64,000 nucleotides of DNA from Sporosarcina jeotgali (GCF_033304595.1 NZ_CP116341.1:3079001-3143000); one strand, 5' to 3'. Counted from the first letter of the stretch, positions 45,154 through 55,623 are shown. Made by a program: numbers and translations. The notes: a model not told the origin generated them from the sequence alone.

Positions 45154-45498
45154 ATGATTAAAATTGCGATTGCCATCGGACTTTTCATCGCCTCTTATTC
45201 CCCTCATTCACCAATTGCTGAAGTGGTGCAGGAAGGGACGCCTGCTTATGCAAAGTGGTCCAGGCTGGCCATTAAACAAACGCAAGCGAACTATCCGCAA
45301 GCGAGCATTATTGACTACTTGTATATGGGCAGCGCACAGAATGATGGTGCCACGATTGCTACCTTTCGTCTCTGGCTGCGTGAAGGGAAACGGGAATACG
45401 GCGTTGTCGTTCGAGTGACGTATATAACGGAAACTGAAAAACTGGAGAGTGTAAAATTTCACGAGATCCTGCCGCCGGGTGGAAGTGAGAAAAACTGA
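45154..45498 (+). CDS. DUF3889 exported protein
   Basis: A protein of 114 residues with an N-terminal signal-like segment (about 1-20; IKIAIAIGLFIASYSP) and a C-terminal domain of about 80 residues (YAKWSRLAIKQTQANYP, STIIDY-like ASIIDYLYMG, REYGVVVRVTY) that fits DUF3889, found in small exported Bacillales proteins such as YqzG. Function unknown. ATG 45154; an in-frame TTG at 45151 is an alternative. Confidence 0.75.
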   Translation: MIKIAIAIGLFIASYSPHSPIAEVVQEGTPAYAKWSRLAIKQTQANYPQASIIDYLYMGSAQNDGATIATFRLWLREGKREYGVVVRVTYITETEKLESVKFHEILPPGGSEKN

Positions 45499-45604
45499 CT
45501 CTCACTTTCCATTTCCCCCTGTGCAAATGCTTGCAAACCTGAATACAGCGAGGACCCCGATAACCCGGCGTCTATAACAGTTACATACCCGCCATGCGCG
45601 ACTA

Positions 45605-45649
45605 CCTTCAAAACCCCCTCACAGACCGACTGTAAGGGGGTTTTGAAGG
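45605..45649. terminator. Bidirectional terminator between DUF3889 gene and mqo
   Basis: Perfect 15-bp stem CCTTCAAAACCCCCT / AGGGGGTTTTGAAGG with a 15-base loop. Confidence 0.85.
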
Positions 45650-45651
45650 TT

Positions 45652-47190
45652 TCAGTTCTTTTCAGTTTCTATCACGATTACTTCAGGGATTTCATCAACT
45701 TCCAGTTCAGCATCGAGTTTCAGCGACTTGGCAGTAGCTGCTTTCACATCACGAAGCATTTCTGGATTGTCTACCAATGCTGTTCCGTATGAAGGAATCA
45801 TTTCTTTGAACTTTGCTTCCCATTCATTTTTCCGATCCGGGAAACACGTGTTCAAAAGATTAATCATAACGTGAACCGCAGTTGATGCACCAGGGGATGC
45901 CCCGAGTAATGCAGCAATTGAACCGTCTGCTGCGTTGACCAATTCGGTTCCGAATTGGAGCGTTCCTTTTCCGCCAGCCTCAGTTTCTTTAATCACTTGT
46001 ACGCGCTGCCCTGCAACAACAACATCCCACTCATCAACCTTCGCATTCGGGATGAATGTGCGTAACTCTTCAACTTGCTGTTCTTTTGATAGCATAAGCT
46101 GTTGAACGAGATACTTTGTCAGTGACATCTCTTTCATACCGGCAGACAACATATTGACGACGTTGTTCGGCTTTACTGAAGAGAGCAGATCCATCATTGA
46201 ACCTGTTTTCAAGAACTTCGGTGAGAAGCCTGCAAACGGGCCGAACAGTAAAGACTTTTGGCCATCAATATAACGTGTATCCAAGTGAGGAACTGACATC
46301 GGCGGTGCCCCGACTGATGCTTTACCATATACTTTTGCGTAATGTTTTTCTGCAACTTGCGGGTTGTTGCATACTAAAAACAGTCCGCTGACTGGGAACC
46401 CGCCAATTCCTTTTCCTTCAGGAATTCCCGACTTTTGCAGCAAGTGAAGGCTGCCGCCGCCACCGCCGATAAAAACAAACTTCGCAGTGTGACGTTCGAT
46501 TTCTCCGCTCACTAAATTTCGAACTTTCAGCTCCCAGCGTCCATCGCTCTTCTGTTTCAAATCCTCTACACTGCGACGGTATTGAAGTTCTACGTTTTCA
46601 CGCTGCAGATGGTCAAATAACATATTTGTCAGCGCACCAAAATTGACGTCTGTCCCCGCATCAATTTTAGAAACCGCCATCGGCTCAGTAGTTGTCCGAT
46701 CTTCCATCATCACCGGAACCCACTCTTTTAACGTGTCACGATTTTCCGTGTACTCCATATCTTGAAACAGCGGGTTTTGCTTCATCGTTTCATAGCGCTT
46801 CTTTAAGAACGTCACGTTGTCCTTACCTTGCACATAACTCATGTGAGGGAGTGGACGGATAAAGTCTTCAGGATTTTGAATTCTTCCGTTTTCCACTAAA
46901 AATGACCAAAACTGCTTAGATACTTGAAATTGTTCGTTGATTTTAATCGCTTTGTTAATATCAATGGAACCGTCTGCCTTTTCCGTTGTATAGTTCAGTT
47001 CACATAATGCAGCGTGACCTGTACCGGCATTATTCCATTCATTCGAACTCTCTTCCCCTGCACGGTTAAGCTTTTCAAACACGGTAATATTCCACTCTGG
47101 AGCTACCTCTTTCAGCATTGCTCCAAGCGTAGCACTCATAATGCCGGCGCCAATCAAAATAACGTCTGTATTCGTATCTCTGTTGCTCAT
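45652..47190 (-). CDS. mqo: Malate:quinone oxidoreductase
   Basis: A protein of 512 residues from ATG 47190 (AAGGA eight bases upstream). This peripheral FAD enzyme oxidises malate to oxaloacetate and passes electrons to quinone. FAD-binding [15 protein letters not shown] at the N-terminus, [35 protein letters not shown] and [12 protein letters not shown] near the C-terminus are diagnostic. Monocistronic. Confidence 0.95.
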   Translation of the reverse strand: MSNRDTNTDVILIGAGIMSATLGAMLKEVAPEWNITVFEKLNRAGEESSNEWNNAGTGHAALCELNYTTEKADGSIDINKAIKINEQFQVSKQFWSFLVENGRIQNPEDFIRPLPHMSYVQGKDNVTFLKKRYETMKQNPLFQDMEYTENRDTLKEWVPVMMEDRTTTEPMAVSKIDAGTDVNFGALTNMLFDHLQRENVELQYRRSVEDLKQKSDGRWELKVRNLVSGEIERHTAKFVFIGGGGGSLHLLQKSGIPEGKGIGGFPVSGLFLVCNNPQVAEKHYAKVYGKASVGAPPMSVPHLDTRYIDGQKSLLFGPFAGFSPKFLKTGSMMDLLSSVKPNNVVNMLSAGMKEMSLTKYLVQQLMLSKEQQVEELRTFIPNAKVDEWDVVVAGQRVQVIKETEAGGKGTLQFGTELVNAADGSIAALLGASPGASTAVHVMINLLNTCFPDRKNEWEAKFKEMIPSYGTALVDNPEMLRDVKAATAKSLKLDAELEVDEIPEVIVIETEKN

Positions 47191-47507
47191 TTGACCCATC
47201 CTTACACACTGAATTTGCAAAAAAAATGACAGCATACATACCTGCACCTTTTTCGTCTAGTTATTCCTTGTCAAAATCTATACGATTGAATTCATTAATA
47301 AATAAACATGCTTTACTCTCCCAATTATAGACTAATTCAAAGAGATACAAAAGAGAGATGTTTGGAATAACGGCATAACTTCCTTTACGCATAAGTTCAA
47401 ATAGACCGTTCCCTGTTGCAACTATTATAAGGAAGATCGTATTGGATACTCGACTTCTGCATAACTTGAAATAAATGGTAAACCAATTAGTGACATTTGT
47501 AATGAAT

Positions 47508-47552
47508 AAAACCCGCACGTCACCTACTATTCTTAGGTGATGTGCGGGTTTT
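47508..47552. terminator. Orphan terminator-like hairpin
   Basis: Eighteen-pair stem AAAACCCGCAC-GTCACCT / AGGTGATGTGCGGGTTTT with one G-T pair. It may end an untranslated small RNA or shield the RND promoter. Confidence 0.55.
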
Positions 47553-47692
47553 CTAATTCCCACGAAAAAGTATGTACGGTATGAGTACTGTTTCAACATC
47601 CTAAAGAATAGTTTTGAGAATAAGCACAACTGTGTCTTCAACTACATCCAAAGACTGAGTCAAAATCAGACTTATTGTTGCCTGAATTTTCC

Positions 47693-47704
47693 AACATTAA
47701 TGTT
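47693..47704 (+). promoter_or_regulatory. Palindrome in the RND exporter promoter
   Basis: AACATTAATGTT is a perfect 12-base palindrome. It overlaps a weak promoter candidate (TTGCCT-N17-TGTTAT) ahead of AAAGGAGG and ATG 47743. Candidate repressor site; no regulator gene is adjacent. Confidence 0.4.
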
Positions 47705-47742
47705 ATGTTGTTAATAGTTAGAAATTAAAAGGAGGTTTTGCT

Positions 47743-50700
47743 ATGCGCATTTTAGAATATATCGTTAGAAAAAAGGTATTGGTCAGTCTGCTCTCTGTAC
47801 TGATTATCGCTCTTGGTGGAGCAGCTGTACTTCAATTGGACAAGGAAATTATGCCATCTATCGGTATGGATGGTGCCTTTGTCAACATCGATGCTGGTGA
47901 ATTGTCCGCAATCGATGTTGAGCGAACGATTACCTCACCACTTGAACAAAAGATCCAAGTTATCGAGGGCATACAGGAGGTTCAATCCAAGACCCACCGA
48001 GGAGAAAGTTCTTTACAGATTACTTTTGAACGCGGACGGGGAGAAGAATTATCTAAAAAGGTCCATCAAGCGGTGACTGAACTAAAAGCCGCTCAACCTG
48101 AGATTAAAGACGTATATTCAAGCCAGTACGGTGTGAACCAAGGCTATGAGTTTTACATGGATATAACAGGCGGAGATATGGAAATGATGCCTGACTTTGC
48201 AAAAGACGTCTTAAAACCGCGGCTTGAAGGTTTACGTGAGGTCGCTGACGTGAATCTGTCGGGACTGCCAGAGTCTGAAGTAGCCGTTCAGTTTAAGCGC
48301 GATGAATTGATCAAACACGAATTGGATATTTCACAGGTGACCAGCATAATTGCTGAGGCCAATTCTGAAGCAACACTCGGAGAATTGACGAGTGATTATG
48401 ACAACGCAACGGTTAGATGGAATACAAAGTTGGAGAGCGTGGCATCACTTAAACAACTTGAAATTCCAACAATTGCTGGAACAATTCGATTGGATGATAT
48501 CGCAGCGGTTTCCTTAGTACCTCTGGAAGGTTCATCATTCGTCTGGAAAAACGGAACGCAAGACTTAGTGTTCGTACAAATTAGTCGTGCCTCCAATGTT
48601 AACCAAATCGACATGGCAAAAGCCATTCGAGCAGAAGTCGAAAAAATTCGAGAAGAAGGTTTTATTGACGGCTTCACATTAAATGAAATGGTTGCTCAAG
48701 CAGACTTTGTTAAAGAATCTATTGACGGAATTACTGTCAATATACTTATAGGAAGTATTGTCGCAGTTGCTATTCTATTGGTTTTTCTGAGAAATATCCG
48801 AGCGACGCTTATTATCGGGGTTTCCATTCCCACTTCTGTTCTTCTTACTTTTCTAACCGTCTATCTATTAGGCTATAGTTTGAATGTACTGACACTTATT
48901 GGGCTAGGGTTAGGGATCGGAATGATGGTGGACTCTTCCATCGTAATCCTGGAATCGATTTACCGGCAAAGAGAGCTCGGTCTCGGAAATCTGGAATCCG
49001 TGCTCACCGGTACAAAGGAAGTTGCTGGTGCGGTGTTTGCATCCATGTTGACGACCATTGTCGTGTTCTTACCCATAGGTTTCATTGGCGGTGATCTTGG
49101 CAGGCTCATGATTATCCTATCAATCGTTATTGCTATTACACTGATCAGTTCCGTTATTGTCGCTTTTACGGTCATCCCAACGTTATCCGAAAAATTCTTG
49201 CGGTTCAAAAAGAAGGATCCGGTTGCTAAGGAAGGCTTCATAACAAAAGGTTACAGTGCCGCTGTTTCTTGGATTGTCCGAAAAAAGAAACGCAGCGTAC
49301 TCATCATTGGCCTTTTTTCTGCACTCTTTGTCGGCTCTCTCTTCCTAGTTCCGATCATCCCGATGACCGTGATGCCTGACATTTTCAACCGTTATACAGA
49401 AGTCGTGATTGAATTGGAGTCAGGTATTCACGAAAAAGACAAAGCGGAAGTGATGACAGCTGTGAATGAACGTTTAGAATCCATTCAGGATGTTGAATCC
49501 AATTATCTATTGGATACCGACGGGTTGCTCATTGGCATCATTAATATGACAAAAGGCGATGACATTCACAAGAACCAAAAAGAGGTTAATGAGGAGATTT
49601 TAAAAAGGTTGCGCGAATTAGTACCTTCCACGCCGATTACAAGTGTTCAAAGTGCTATGGACGGCTTGGCCGGGTCCCCTGTTCAAGTGATCATTAAGGG
49701 AGATGACTTCGACACCTTACAAACCCTTTCAGATAAATTCAAACAAAAGCTTGATGCCGTTGACGGCATAGTAGGAATTACGGATACTATGCAGCATGCA
49801 ACACCAGAGCAAGTCATTGTTTTAAAGGAGAAAGCAATTCAGGACGCAGGCTTGTCTGCGTTACACGTGAAACAATTCCTGGAACAAACCTTTTTTAATG
49901 CACCTATCGGACAAATCACAATTGCAGATCAGGCAGTTCCAATAATCGCAAGTTGGGACGCGAAAACAACAACTGCTGATGCCTTGCTCAATTTAAGGAT
50001 TCCGACAACCGATGGCGAAAAGAAATTGTTTTCATTCATAGATTTAAAGACCGTTCAGACGCCAAATGAGATTATGCATAAAGACGGTGATCGCTATATT
50101 ACTGTTTCTGCAGATATTGAAAAAAGGGATTTAGGAGCCATCCATCGCGATGTCCAAAGGGTTTTAAAAGACTTCAACACCCCTAATGGATATACCGTTG
50201 GGGTCGCTGGAGATATCGAGCAGCAACAAGAGCTGATGATGGAAATGATAGTGGTATTGGCCATTGCATTATTTCTTGTGTACTTTGTTATGGCTGTGCA
50301 GTTCAATCACTTAGGGCATCCCTTCATCGTCATGTCCATCATCCCAATGGCAATTATCGGTGTCATTATCGGATTGGTCGTCACACAAAGAGAACTGAAT
50401 CTCTTGTCGGGCATGGGGATTATCATGCTCATTGGAATCGTTTTGAACAATGCTATTTTGCTCATTGACCGGACAAATCAGTTGCGTACGGAAGGTCAAT
50501 CTGTTGATGAAGCACTCGTTGCAGCAGGTAAACAGCGAATACGTCCCATCCAAATGACCACATTAACAACGGTTGGAGGTATGTTGCCTCTTGCTCTTGC
50601 ATCGGGTGTGTCCGGCAACTACCAAGCACCTCTTGCAACAGTACTCATTTTTGGACTGCTATTTTCAACCATCATTACGTTGTTGCTAATTCCTGCGGTT

Positions 50701-50745
50701 TACCGGGTGTTTACTGTTAGTAAGATTAAATCTAAAACGGAATAA
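47743..50745 (+). CDS. RND-family efflux transporter (SwrC/YerP-like)
   Basis: A protein of 1000 residues with the RND plan: span 1 (about 10-30), a large outer loop (31-330), spans 2-6 (331-510), a second outer loop (to about 840) and six final spans. LGLGIGMMVDSSIVILESI (about 385-403) carries the acidic proton-relay residue of span 4; FLPIGFIGG and MTTLTTVGGMLPLA are further RND motifs. Gram-positive members such as SwrC export surfactin-like lipopeptides or lipids. No membrane-fusion protein or outer-membrane partner is encoded nearby, as usual in Firmicutes. Confidence 0.9.
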   Translation: MRILEYIVRKKVLVSLLSVLIIALGGAAVLQLDKEIMPSIGMDGAFVNIDAGELSAIDVERTITSPLEQKIQVIEGIQEVQSKTHRGESSLQITFERGRGEELSKKVHQAVTELKAAQPEIKDVYSSQYGVNQGYEFYMDITGGDMEMMPDFAKDVLKPRLEGLREVADVNLSGLPESEVAVQFKRDELIKHELDISQVTSIIAEANSEATLGELTSDYDNATVRWNTKLESVASLKQLEIPTIAGTIRLDDIAAVSLVPLEGSSFVWKNGTQDLVFVQISRASNVNQIDMAKAIRAEVEKIREEGFIDGFTLNEMVAQADFVKESIDGITVNILIGSIVAVAILLVFLRNIRATLIIGVSIPTSVLLTFLTVYLLGYSLNVLTLIGLGLGIGMMVDSSIVILESIYRQRELGLGNLESVLTGTKEVAGAVFASMLTTIVVFLPIGFIGGDLGRLMIILSIVIAITLISSVIVAFTVIPTLSEKFLRFKKKDPVAKEGFITKGYSAAVSWIVRKKKRSVLIIGLFSALFVGSLFLVPIIPMTVMPDIFNRYTEVVIELESGIHEKDKAEVMTAVNERLESIQDVESNYLLDTDGLLIGIINMTKGDDIHKNQKEVNEEILKRLRELVPSTPITSVQSAMDGLAGSPVQVIIKGDDFDTLQTLSDKFKQKLDAVDGIVGITDTMQHATPEQVIVLKEKAIQDAGLSALHVKQFLEQTFFNAPIGQITIADQAVPIIASWDAKTTTADALLNLRIPTTDGEKKLFSFIDLKTVQTPNEIMHKDGDRYITVSADIEKRDLGAIHRDVQRVLKDFNTPNGYTVGVAGDIEQQQELMMEMIVVLAIALFLVYFVMAVQFNHLGHPFIVMSIIPMAIIGVIIGLVVTQRELNLLSGMGIIMLIGIVLNNAILLIDRTNQLRTEGQSVDEALVAAGKQRIRPIQMTTLTTVGGMLPLALASGVSGNYQAPLATVLIFGLLFSTIITLLLIPAVYRVFTVSKIKSKTE

Positions 50746-50749
50746 ATTT

Positions 50750-50785
50750 AAAACCGCATTCAGTATTAAGCTGAATGCGGTTTTT
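50750..50785 (+). terminator. Intrinsic terminator of the RND gene
   Basis: AAAACCGCATTCAG / CTGAATGCGGTTTT perfect stem with T tract. Confidence 0.9.
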
Positions 50786-50828
50786 GAAGAATCTGCATCA
50801 ATTAAGTATCTCAGATGCTCTGTGGATT

Positions 50829-52568
50829 TCATTCGATTACTTTTGCCACCCAATGCCCCTCCGTTACCTCTACCAACTTTGCATTTGTTACATCAAACTT
50901 TTTATCTGTTTCTCCCTCTTTATGAAGCTGACGATGCTTATTTGTGCCTGCTCTAGGGTCCGGGATAGGAATAGCGGCCAGCAAAGATTTTGTATAGGGA
51001 TGCAGCGGGTTATTATACAACTCTTCGCTATCTGCCAGCTCAACAATCTTCCCTGCGTACATAACCGCTACACGATCACTGATGTGCTTTACCATCGATA
51101 AGTCATGGGCTATGAATAAGTATGTAAGGCCCAGTTCGTGTTGCAGGTCTTCTAGAAGTTTTACAATTTGTGTTTGGATGGAAACATCAAGTGCTGACAA
51201 TGGTTCATCACAGACGATGAAATCCGGCTCCACAGCCAACGCACGTGCAATTCCAATTCTTTGGCGCTGGCCGCCAGAGAATTCATGAGGATAACGCATC
51301 GCATGCTCGGGCTCCAAACCGACCATCATCAGCAACTCTTCAACTCTTTTCTTACGTTCAGTTTTGTTCTTGCTTATCTGGTGAATATCTAATGCTTGCC
51401 CGATAATATCGAGTACCTTAAAACGGGGATTCAGAGAGGAATATGGATCTTGGAAAATCATTTGCATATGTCTTCTCATGCGTTTCATCTCTTTTGAAGT
51501 AAAACGGTTGATGGCCATTCCTTGGTACAACACTTCCCCATCCGTCAGTTCGTCCAATCGTAAAATTGCACGGCCTGTTGTGGACTTTCCGGATCCTGAT
51601 TCGCCTACAAGGCCCAATGTTTCACCCGGTCGAATGTGAAAACTAATATCGTCAACTGCCTTCGTTAATCCCTTTTTCCCACTATCAAAGTACTGTTTTA
51701 GAGACGTCACTTGAACAAGGGGAATCGACTGATCAATTCCTTCTGGAAGTTGAGATACACGCTTTTCTTTTTTCTTTTCATCCAGGCGCGGCAGTGCGTT
51801 TAATAATTTTTTAGTATACGGATGTTTGGGACTTTCAAATACCTCAAATACTGATCCTGTCTCCACAATCTTACCTTTCTTCATAACTGCGACACGATCA
51901 CACATTTCCGCTACTACGCCTAAGTCGTGGGTGATCAATATTATAGAAGTACCAAACCGTTGTTGAAGGTTCTTCATCAGATCTAGAATCTGAGCTTGAA
52001 TGGTTACGTCTAGGGCTGTTGTAGGTTCATCTGCAATTAGTAACGAGGGCTTACAAGCAAGCGCAATTGCAATCATGACACGCTGACGCATACCGCCAGA
52101 AAACTCATGGGGATACTGATCATACCGAACTTCACTATCCTTGATGCCAACCATCTTTAAAAGTTCAAGAGTTTCCTTCTTCGCTTCTTTCTTTGATACG
52201 TTCATATGTTTTAATATACTTTCACTAATTTGTTTCCCTATCGTTTTAGTGGGGTTTAAAGAAGTCATTGGATCCTGAAAGATCATACCAATTCCTTTCC
52301 CTCTAATCCCCTCCATCTCTTTCTCTGTTTTTATAGTTAAATTTTCTCCTTGGAATTCTATAGTTCCTTCTTTCATATACGAAAGAGGTGAAGGCAATAA
52401 CCGCATAATGGAACGGGCAGTTACACTCTTCCCACTACCAGATTCCCCTACAATACCAAGGGTTTCTCCTTTTTTAACATCAAAACTCACACCGCGTACC
52501 GCATCGAGATTTTCATCCCCCATCGTAAAGGAAACGTGTAGATCTTTTACTTTTAAAATAGGTTCCAC
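50829..52568 (-). CDS. Fused double ATPase of an oligopeptide/nickel-type ABC importer (DppD-DppF fusion)
   Basis: A protein of 579 residues from GTG 52568 with a perfect AAAGGAGG site. It has two ATPase halves in one chain. Half 1 (about 1-265): Walker A GESGSGKSVTARSIM, signature FSGGMRQRVMIA, Walker B LLIADEPTTALD. Half 2 (about 285-560): GESGSGKSTTGRAIL, FSGGQRQRIGIA, FIVCDEPLSALD. The peptide-transporter C-terminal motif (HPYTKSLLAAIP) follows each half. Transcribed divergently from the two permeases and the binding protein, with which it should form one importer. Confidence 0.93.
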   Translation of the reverse strand: MEPILKVKDLHVSFTMGDENLDAVRGVSFDVKKGETLGIVGESGSGKSVTARSIMRLLPSPLSYMKEGTIEFQGENLTIKTEKEMEGIRGKGIGMIFQDPMTSLNPTKTIGKQISESILKHMNVSKKEAKKETLELLKMVGIKDSEVRYDQYPHEFSGGMRQRVMIAIALACKPSLLIADEPTTALDVTIQAQILDLMKNLQQRFGTSIILITHDLGVVAEMCDRVAVMKKGKIVETGSVFEVFESPKHPYTKKLLNALPRLDEKKKEKRVSQLPEGIDQSIPLVQVTSLKQYFDSGKKGLTKAVDDISFHIRPGETLGLVGESGSGKSTTGRAILRLDELTDGEVLYQGMAINRFTSKEMKRMRRHMQMIFQDPYSSLNPRFKVLDIIGQALDIHQISKNKTERKKRVEELLMMVGLEPEHAMRYPHEFSGGQRQRIGIARALAVEPDFIVCDEPLSALDVSIQTQIVKLLEDLQHELGLTYLFIAHDLSMVKHISDRVAVMYAGKIVELADSEELYNNPLHPYTKSLLAAIPIPDPRAGTNKHRQLHKEGETDKKFDVTNAKLVEVTEGHWVAKVIE

Positions 52569-52691
52569 TGGAAATCCTCCTTTTTTGTCATGTTTATTTT
52601 GTTTCAAGAATAGAATTGACAACTATTATCTATTTGACTATAGTCTAGTATACCAATCGGAATTAAACAATATAAAAAGGTGGTGGAATAA

Positions 52692-54113
52692 TTGGTACTG
52701 AATATCGCTTCGCTTCTTCAAAAGTCGTACAAAGAGAATCAACCGAAAACAATGGTTCAAGTTTTACTGTTTCTAGCAGGGTTACCTGTTCACCTAGTTG
52801 TTTATTTTATTTACTTGATGAAGAAAAAAGACCAAACTCTCATTGCTCAGTTGGACGGCATACGCAGCGAGCTATCAAAAAAACACTGCACGGATCAATG
52901 GCATTCTGAGTATGCAGACCAGCTAGTTCGTAAGCGGAACTTCCTTCAGGAGGATGTTAGCGACAAAGAAATACATAAATTGTCTGAAAAGCTAGCGGGA
53001 AATAGGCTGGAAGAAGAGATTTTACGTTGCACAGAAGAATACTTAACACAAAATCGAGTGCGAAAAGAAACTTATTCAGTCTACTTTCATTCTCTGCTAA
53101 AACGTCCGGAATTTTTACTCTATACGTTGCTCCCTGGTGCTCTGATGTACGCACTGTTACTGCTGTTTAGCAATCCATTTCTAACCTATATTGCAGAAAG
53201 ACTCGTACAAAGTGTACTTGTCATTGTTGGGGTCGCAGTGCTGGTATTTACGATTCTTTATATCTCTCCATTTGATCCGGCTTCTAATATTCTTGGCGAA
53301 TCCGCCACAAAAGAACAAATTGCAGCATTCAACCAATTACACGGTCTCGACCTATCCTATTGGCAGCAGCTATGGAATGCGGTGAAAGGAATCGCTACAT
53401 TCGATCTCGGCACTTCATTTGCGGGGAATGAAGATGTAGCAACAAGTATCGCCAACAAATTCCCGGTTACGTTAACGATTGCGCTGTTCTCGGTCATTAT
53501 GGCAGTTGTCATAGCGATTCCAGTAGGCATTCTTTCCGCAACTCGACCCAATTCGTTCTTGGATTACTCGTTCATGTTTATTGCGCTAATCGGCTTATCG
53601 ATTCCGAACTTTTGGCAAGGTCTAATCTTCATTCTTAATTTCTCGATCAAATTCAATTGGCTGCCTGCGACATATAGTCCTAGTAATCACTTATCCATGA
53701 TTATGCCTGTTGTGGTTCTTGGAACTGCGCTAACTGCTTCTATAGCAAGAATGATGCGCTCGTCCTTACTTGAAATTATTCACGAAGACTACATCATTAC
53801 AGCACGGGCGAAAGGTCTAACCAAAATTCAGATGTTATGGAAACACGCTGTAGGCAATGCGATGATTCCCGTCATTACCGTTATTGGCCTCTTGTTCGGA
53901 GGAATGCTTGGGGGAGCTGCTGTGACAGAAAAAGTCTTCAATATAAGAGGGATTGGCAGTTACATCGTTGACAAGCAATTCATCCCTGACATCCCAGCCA
54001 TCATGGGCGGTGTTGTTTATATCGCAATCACAATCTCGATAGTCAATCTACTTATTGATATTTTGTATGCGTTCCTAGATCCACGAATTCGCTCTAAGAT
54101 AAACCAATCGTAA
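52692..54113 (+). CDS. DppB-type importer permease with extra N-terminal domain
   Basis: A protein of 473 residues from TTG 52692 (AAGGTGG upstream). Residues about 1-165 are extra: a hydrophobic segment (23-42), a charged, coiled-coil-like middle (45-135) and a second hydrophobic segment near 140-165. The DppB/OppB permease domain is about 165-473: RLVQSVLVIVGVAVLVFTI, GLDLSYWQQLW, and the coupling loop EDYIITARAKGLTKIQMLWKHAVGNA (in part). Normal DppB proteins are about 310 residues, so the extension is unusual. It is followed after 13 bases by the second permease. Confidence 0.88.
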   Translation: MVLNIASLLQKSYKENQPKTMVQVLLFLAGLPVHLVVYFIYLMKKKDQTLIAQLDGIRSELSKKHCTDQWHSEYADQLVRKRNFLQEDVSDKEIHKLSEKLAGNRLEEEILRCTEEYLTQNRVRKETYSVYFHSLLKRPEFLLYTLLPGALMYALLLLFSNPFLTYIAERLVQSVLVIVGVAVLVFTILYISPFDPASNILGESATKEQIAAFNQLHGLDLSYWQQLWNAVKGIATFDLGTSFAGNEDVATSIANKFPVTLTIALFSVIMAVVIAIPVGILSATRPNSFLDYSFMFIALIGLSIPNFWQGLIFILNFSIKFNWLPATYSPSNHLSMIMPVVVLGTALTASIARMMRSSLLEIIHEDYIITARAKGLTKIQMLWKHAVGNAMIPVITVIGLLFGGMLGGAAVTEKVFNIRGIGSYIVDKQFIPDIPAIMGGVVYIAITISIVNLLIDILYAFLDPRIRSKINQS

Positions 54114-54126
54114 GGTAGGTGAAATC

Positions 54127-55623
54127 ATGAAAAAATCTTTTAACAATCGCCATGCATTGATAATATCAAAAGATTATCCCCAAGCTAATTTCACATGGGT
54201 TCTATCGTTAGCTATCGCTGTAATCTTCTTGTGGAACAGTTTTTCAACTAAAACTGATGGGTTAAACCCCGTTGTATTCACCTTGTTCTGCGCCTACACG
54301 TTGACTTCCATCTTCCAGCTATTCATCGCCAGGAAGATGAAGAAGGATCTGCTTGATACTGGTGAAATCAGCAAAATGACGAGACGTTTAGGTTATGTAC
54401 AATTAGTCAGTTTACTAACTGGAAATATTTTTACGGCTGCGTTTGCTTTCAACTTAATTAACAAAAGAAAGACCCCTGAGTACACGTTTGCAGTGTATAT
54501 GTTATTAACACAAATCGCTGTCCTCGCCATAAGCTCTGTGAATCTATTTAAGCCTTATGTCAGCGATACGTTCCTAATCGCTATGGGGATTCTTTTACTC
54601 TTTGCTTTGTTTTACCTAGTGGTCCTGATCCTGTCGGTCCTTTATGTAAACGAGTATTCTGCTCCACGCTGGATGTCTATACTTTCTATCGTTTTAATGG
54701 TAACTGCTGCTACAGGTAACTTATTTGCCTTACTTCTAGGTTGGAGCTTGTTCATGAAGTCTAGACGCTTCGATTCTTCCCGTCTGATGAAGTGGAATGT
54801 GATGTGGGAGAAAATCACCCGAAACTCCACTGCCGTACTAGGTATGTTTTTCATCCTTCTCATGCTTGTCATTTCCATCACGAGCCGATTCACATTCGAC
54901 TATGCACTTGCTGTAGAAAATAATTACGGAGCTATCTTACAAGCTCCAAGCCTTGCATATCCATTTGGAACGGATAACTTTGGACGTGATGTGTTTTCGA
55001 GAATTGTGTTTGGAGCGAGGATTTCATTACTCGTAGGTTTGGCATCGACACTATTACCCGGACTAATTGGAGGGTTCTTAGGAGCCATTGCTGGATATTA
55101 CAGTACTCGCATCGACAACTGGATTATGCGTCTTCTTGATATTTTATACTCGATTCCTGGAATTTTACTTGCAATCGCTATTATCGCTGCTTTTGGAGCA
55201 AATACGGTTAATTTGATAATTGCGCTAAGCGTTGGATCCATTCCTACTTATGCCCGCACCATGCGTGCGAATGTACTTATGGTTTCCAACTACGATTTTG
55301 TCGATTCTGCTAAGGCACTAGGTGCATCAGACTTTTCAATTCTATTTAGACAAATCGTTCCGAACTCACTTGCTCCTATGATTGTAAAATCCACGTTGAC
55401 AATTGGCGGGGCAGTAATTGCAACGAGCAGTTTGAGTTACCTTGGCCTTGGTGTCGAGCCTCATATTCCAGAATGGGGAAATATCTTAAAAGTCGGAAGT
55501 ACCTATCTGGAGACTAATTCGTATCTGGCAATTTTCCCGGGACTTGCAATTATATTGCTCGTTCTCTCATTCAATTTCCTTGGCGACGGACTTCGGGATG
55601 CACTGGATCCAAAACTAGACTGA
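54127..55623 (+). CDS. DppC-type importer permease with long N-terminal membrane extension
   Basis: A protein of 498 residues. The C-terminal 265 residues are a normal DppC/OppC permease (WNVMWEKITRNSTAVLGMF, YPFGTDNFGRDVFSRIVFGARIS (in part), coupling loop YDFVDSAKALGASDFSILFR, SLSYLGLGVEPHIPEWG). Before it lie about 235 extra residues with about six hydrophobic spans (about 25-40, 52-70, 92-115, 125-143, 150-175, 183-205). Normal DppC is about 300 residues. The extension could be a membrane-domain dock for a partner; unknown. Confidence 0.88.
   Translation: MKKSFNNRHALIISKDYPQANFTWVLSLAIAVIFLWNSFSTKTDGLNPVVFTLFCAYTLTSIFQLFIARKMKKDLLDTGEISKMTRRLGYVQLVSLLTGNIFTAAFAFNLINKRKTPEYTFAVYMLLTQIAVLAISSVNLFKPYVSDTFLIAMGILLLFALFYLVVLILSVLYVNEYSAPRWMSILSIVLMVTAATGNLFALLLGWSLFMKSRRFDSSRLMKWNVMWEKITRNSTAVLGMFFILLMLVISITSRFTFDYALAVENNYGAILQAPSLAYPFGTDNFGRDVFSRIVFGARISLLVGLASTLLPGLIGGFLGAIAGYYSTRIDNWIMRLLDILYSIPGILLAIAIIAAFGANTVNLIIALSVGSIPTYARTMRANVLMVSNYDFVDSAKALGASDFSILFRQIVPNSLAPMIVKSTLTIGGAVIATSSLSYLGLGVEPHIPEWGNILKVGSTYLETNSYLAIFPGLAIILLVLSFNFLGDGLRDALDPKLD

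Larger units (their letters stand above)
47191..47742. other. Non-coding region between mqo and the RND gene
   Basis: No gene I can support. An 18-bp hairpin at 47508-47552 (AAAACCCGCAC... / ...GTGCGGGTTTT, nine-base loop) looks like a terminator in both directions but has no gene ending at it. An open frame on the minus strand (47261-47641) runs through this hairpin, lacks a ribosome site and is judged spurious. Confidence 0.5.

Noticed and set aside
47261-47641. Minus-strand frame of 126 codons
   Set aside because: No ribosome site, AT-rich random-looking composition, and it crosses an 18-bp terminator-like hairpin.
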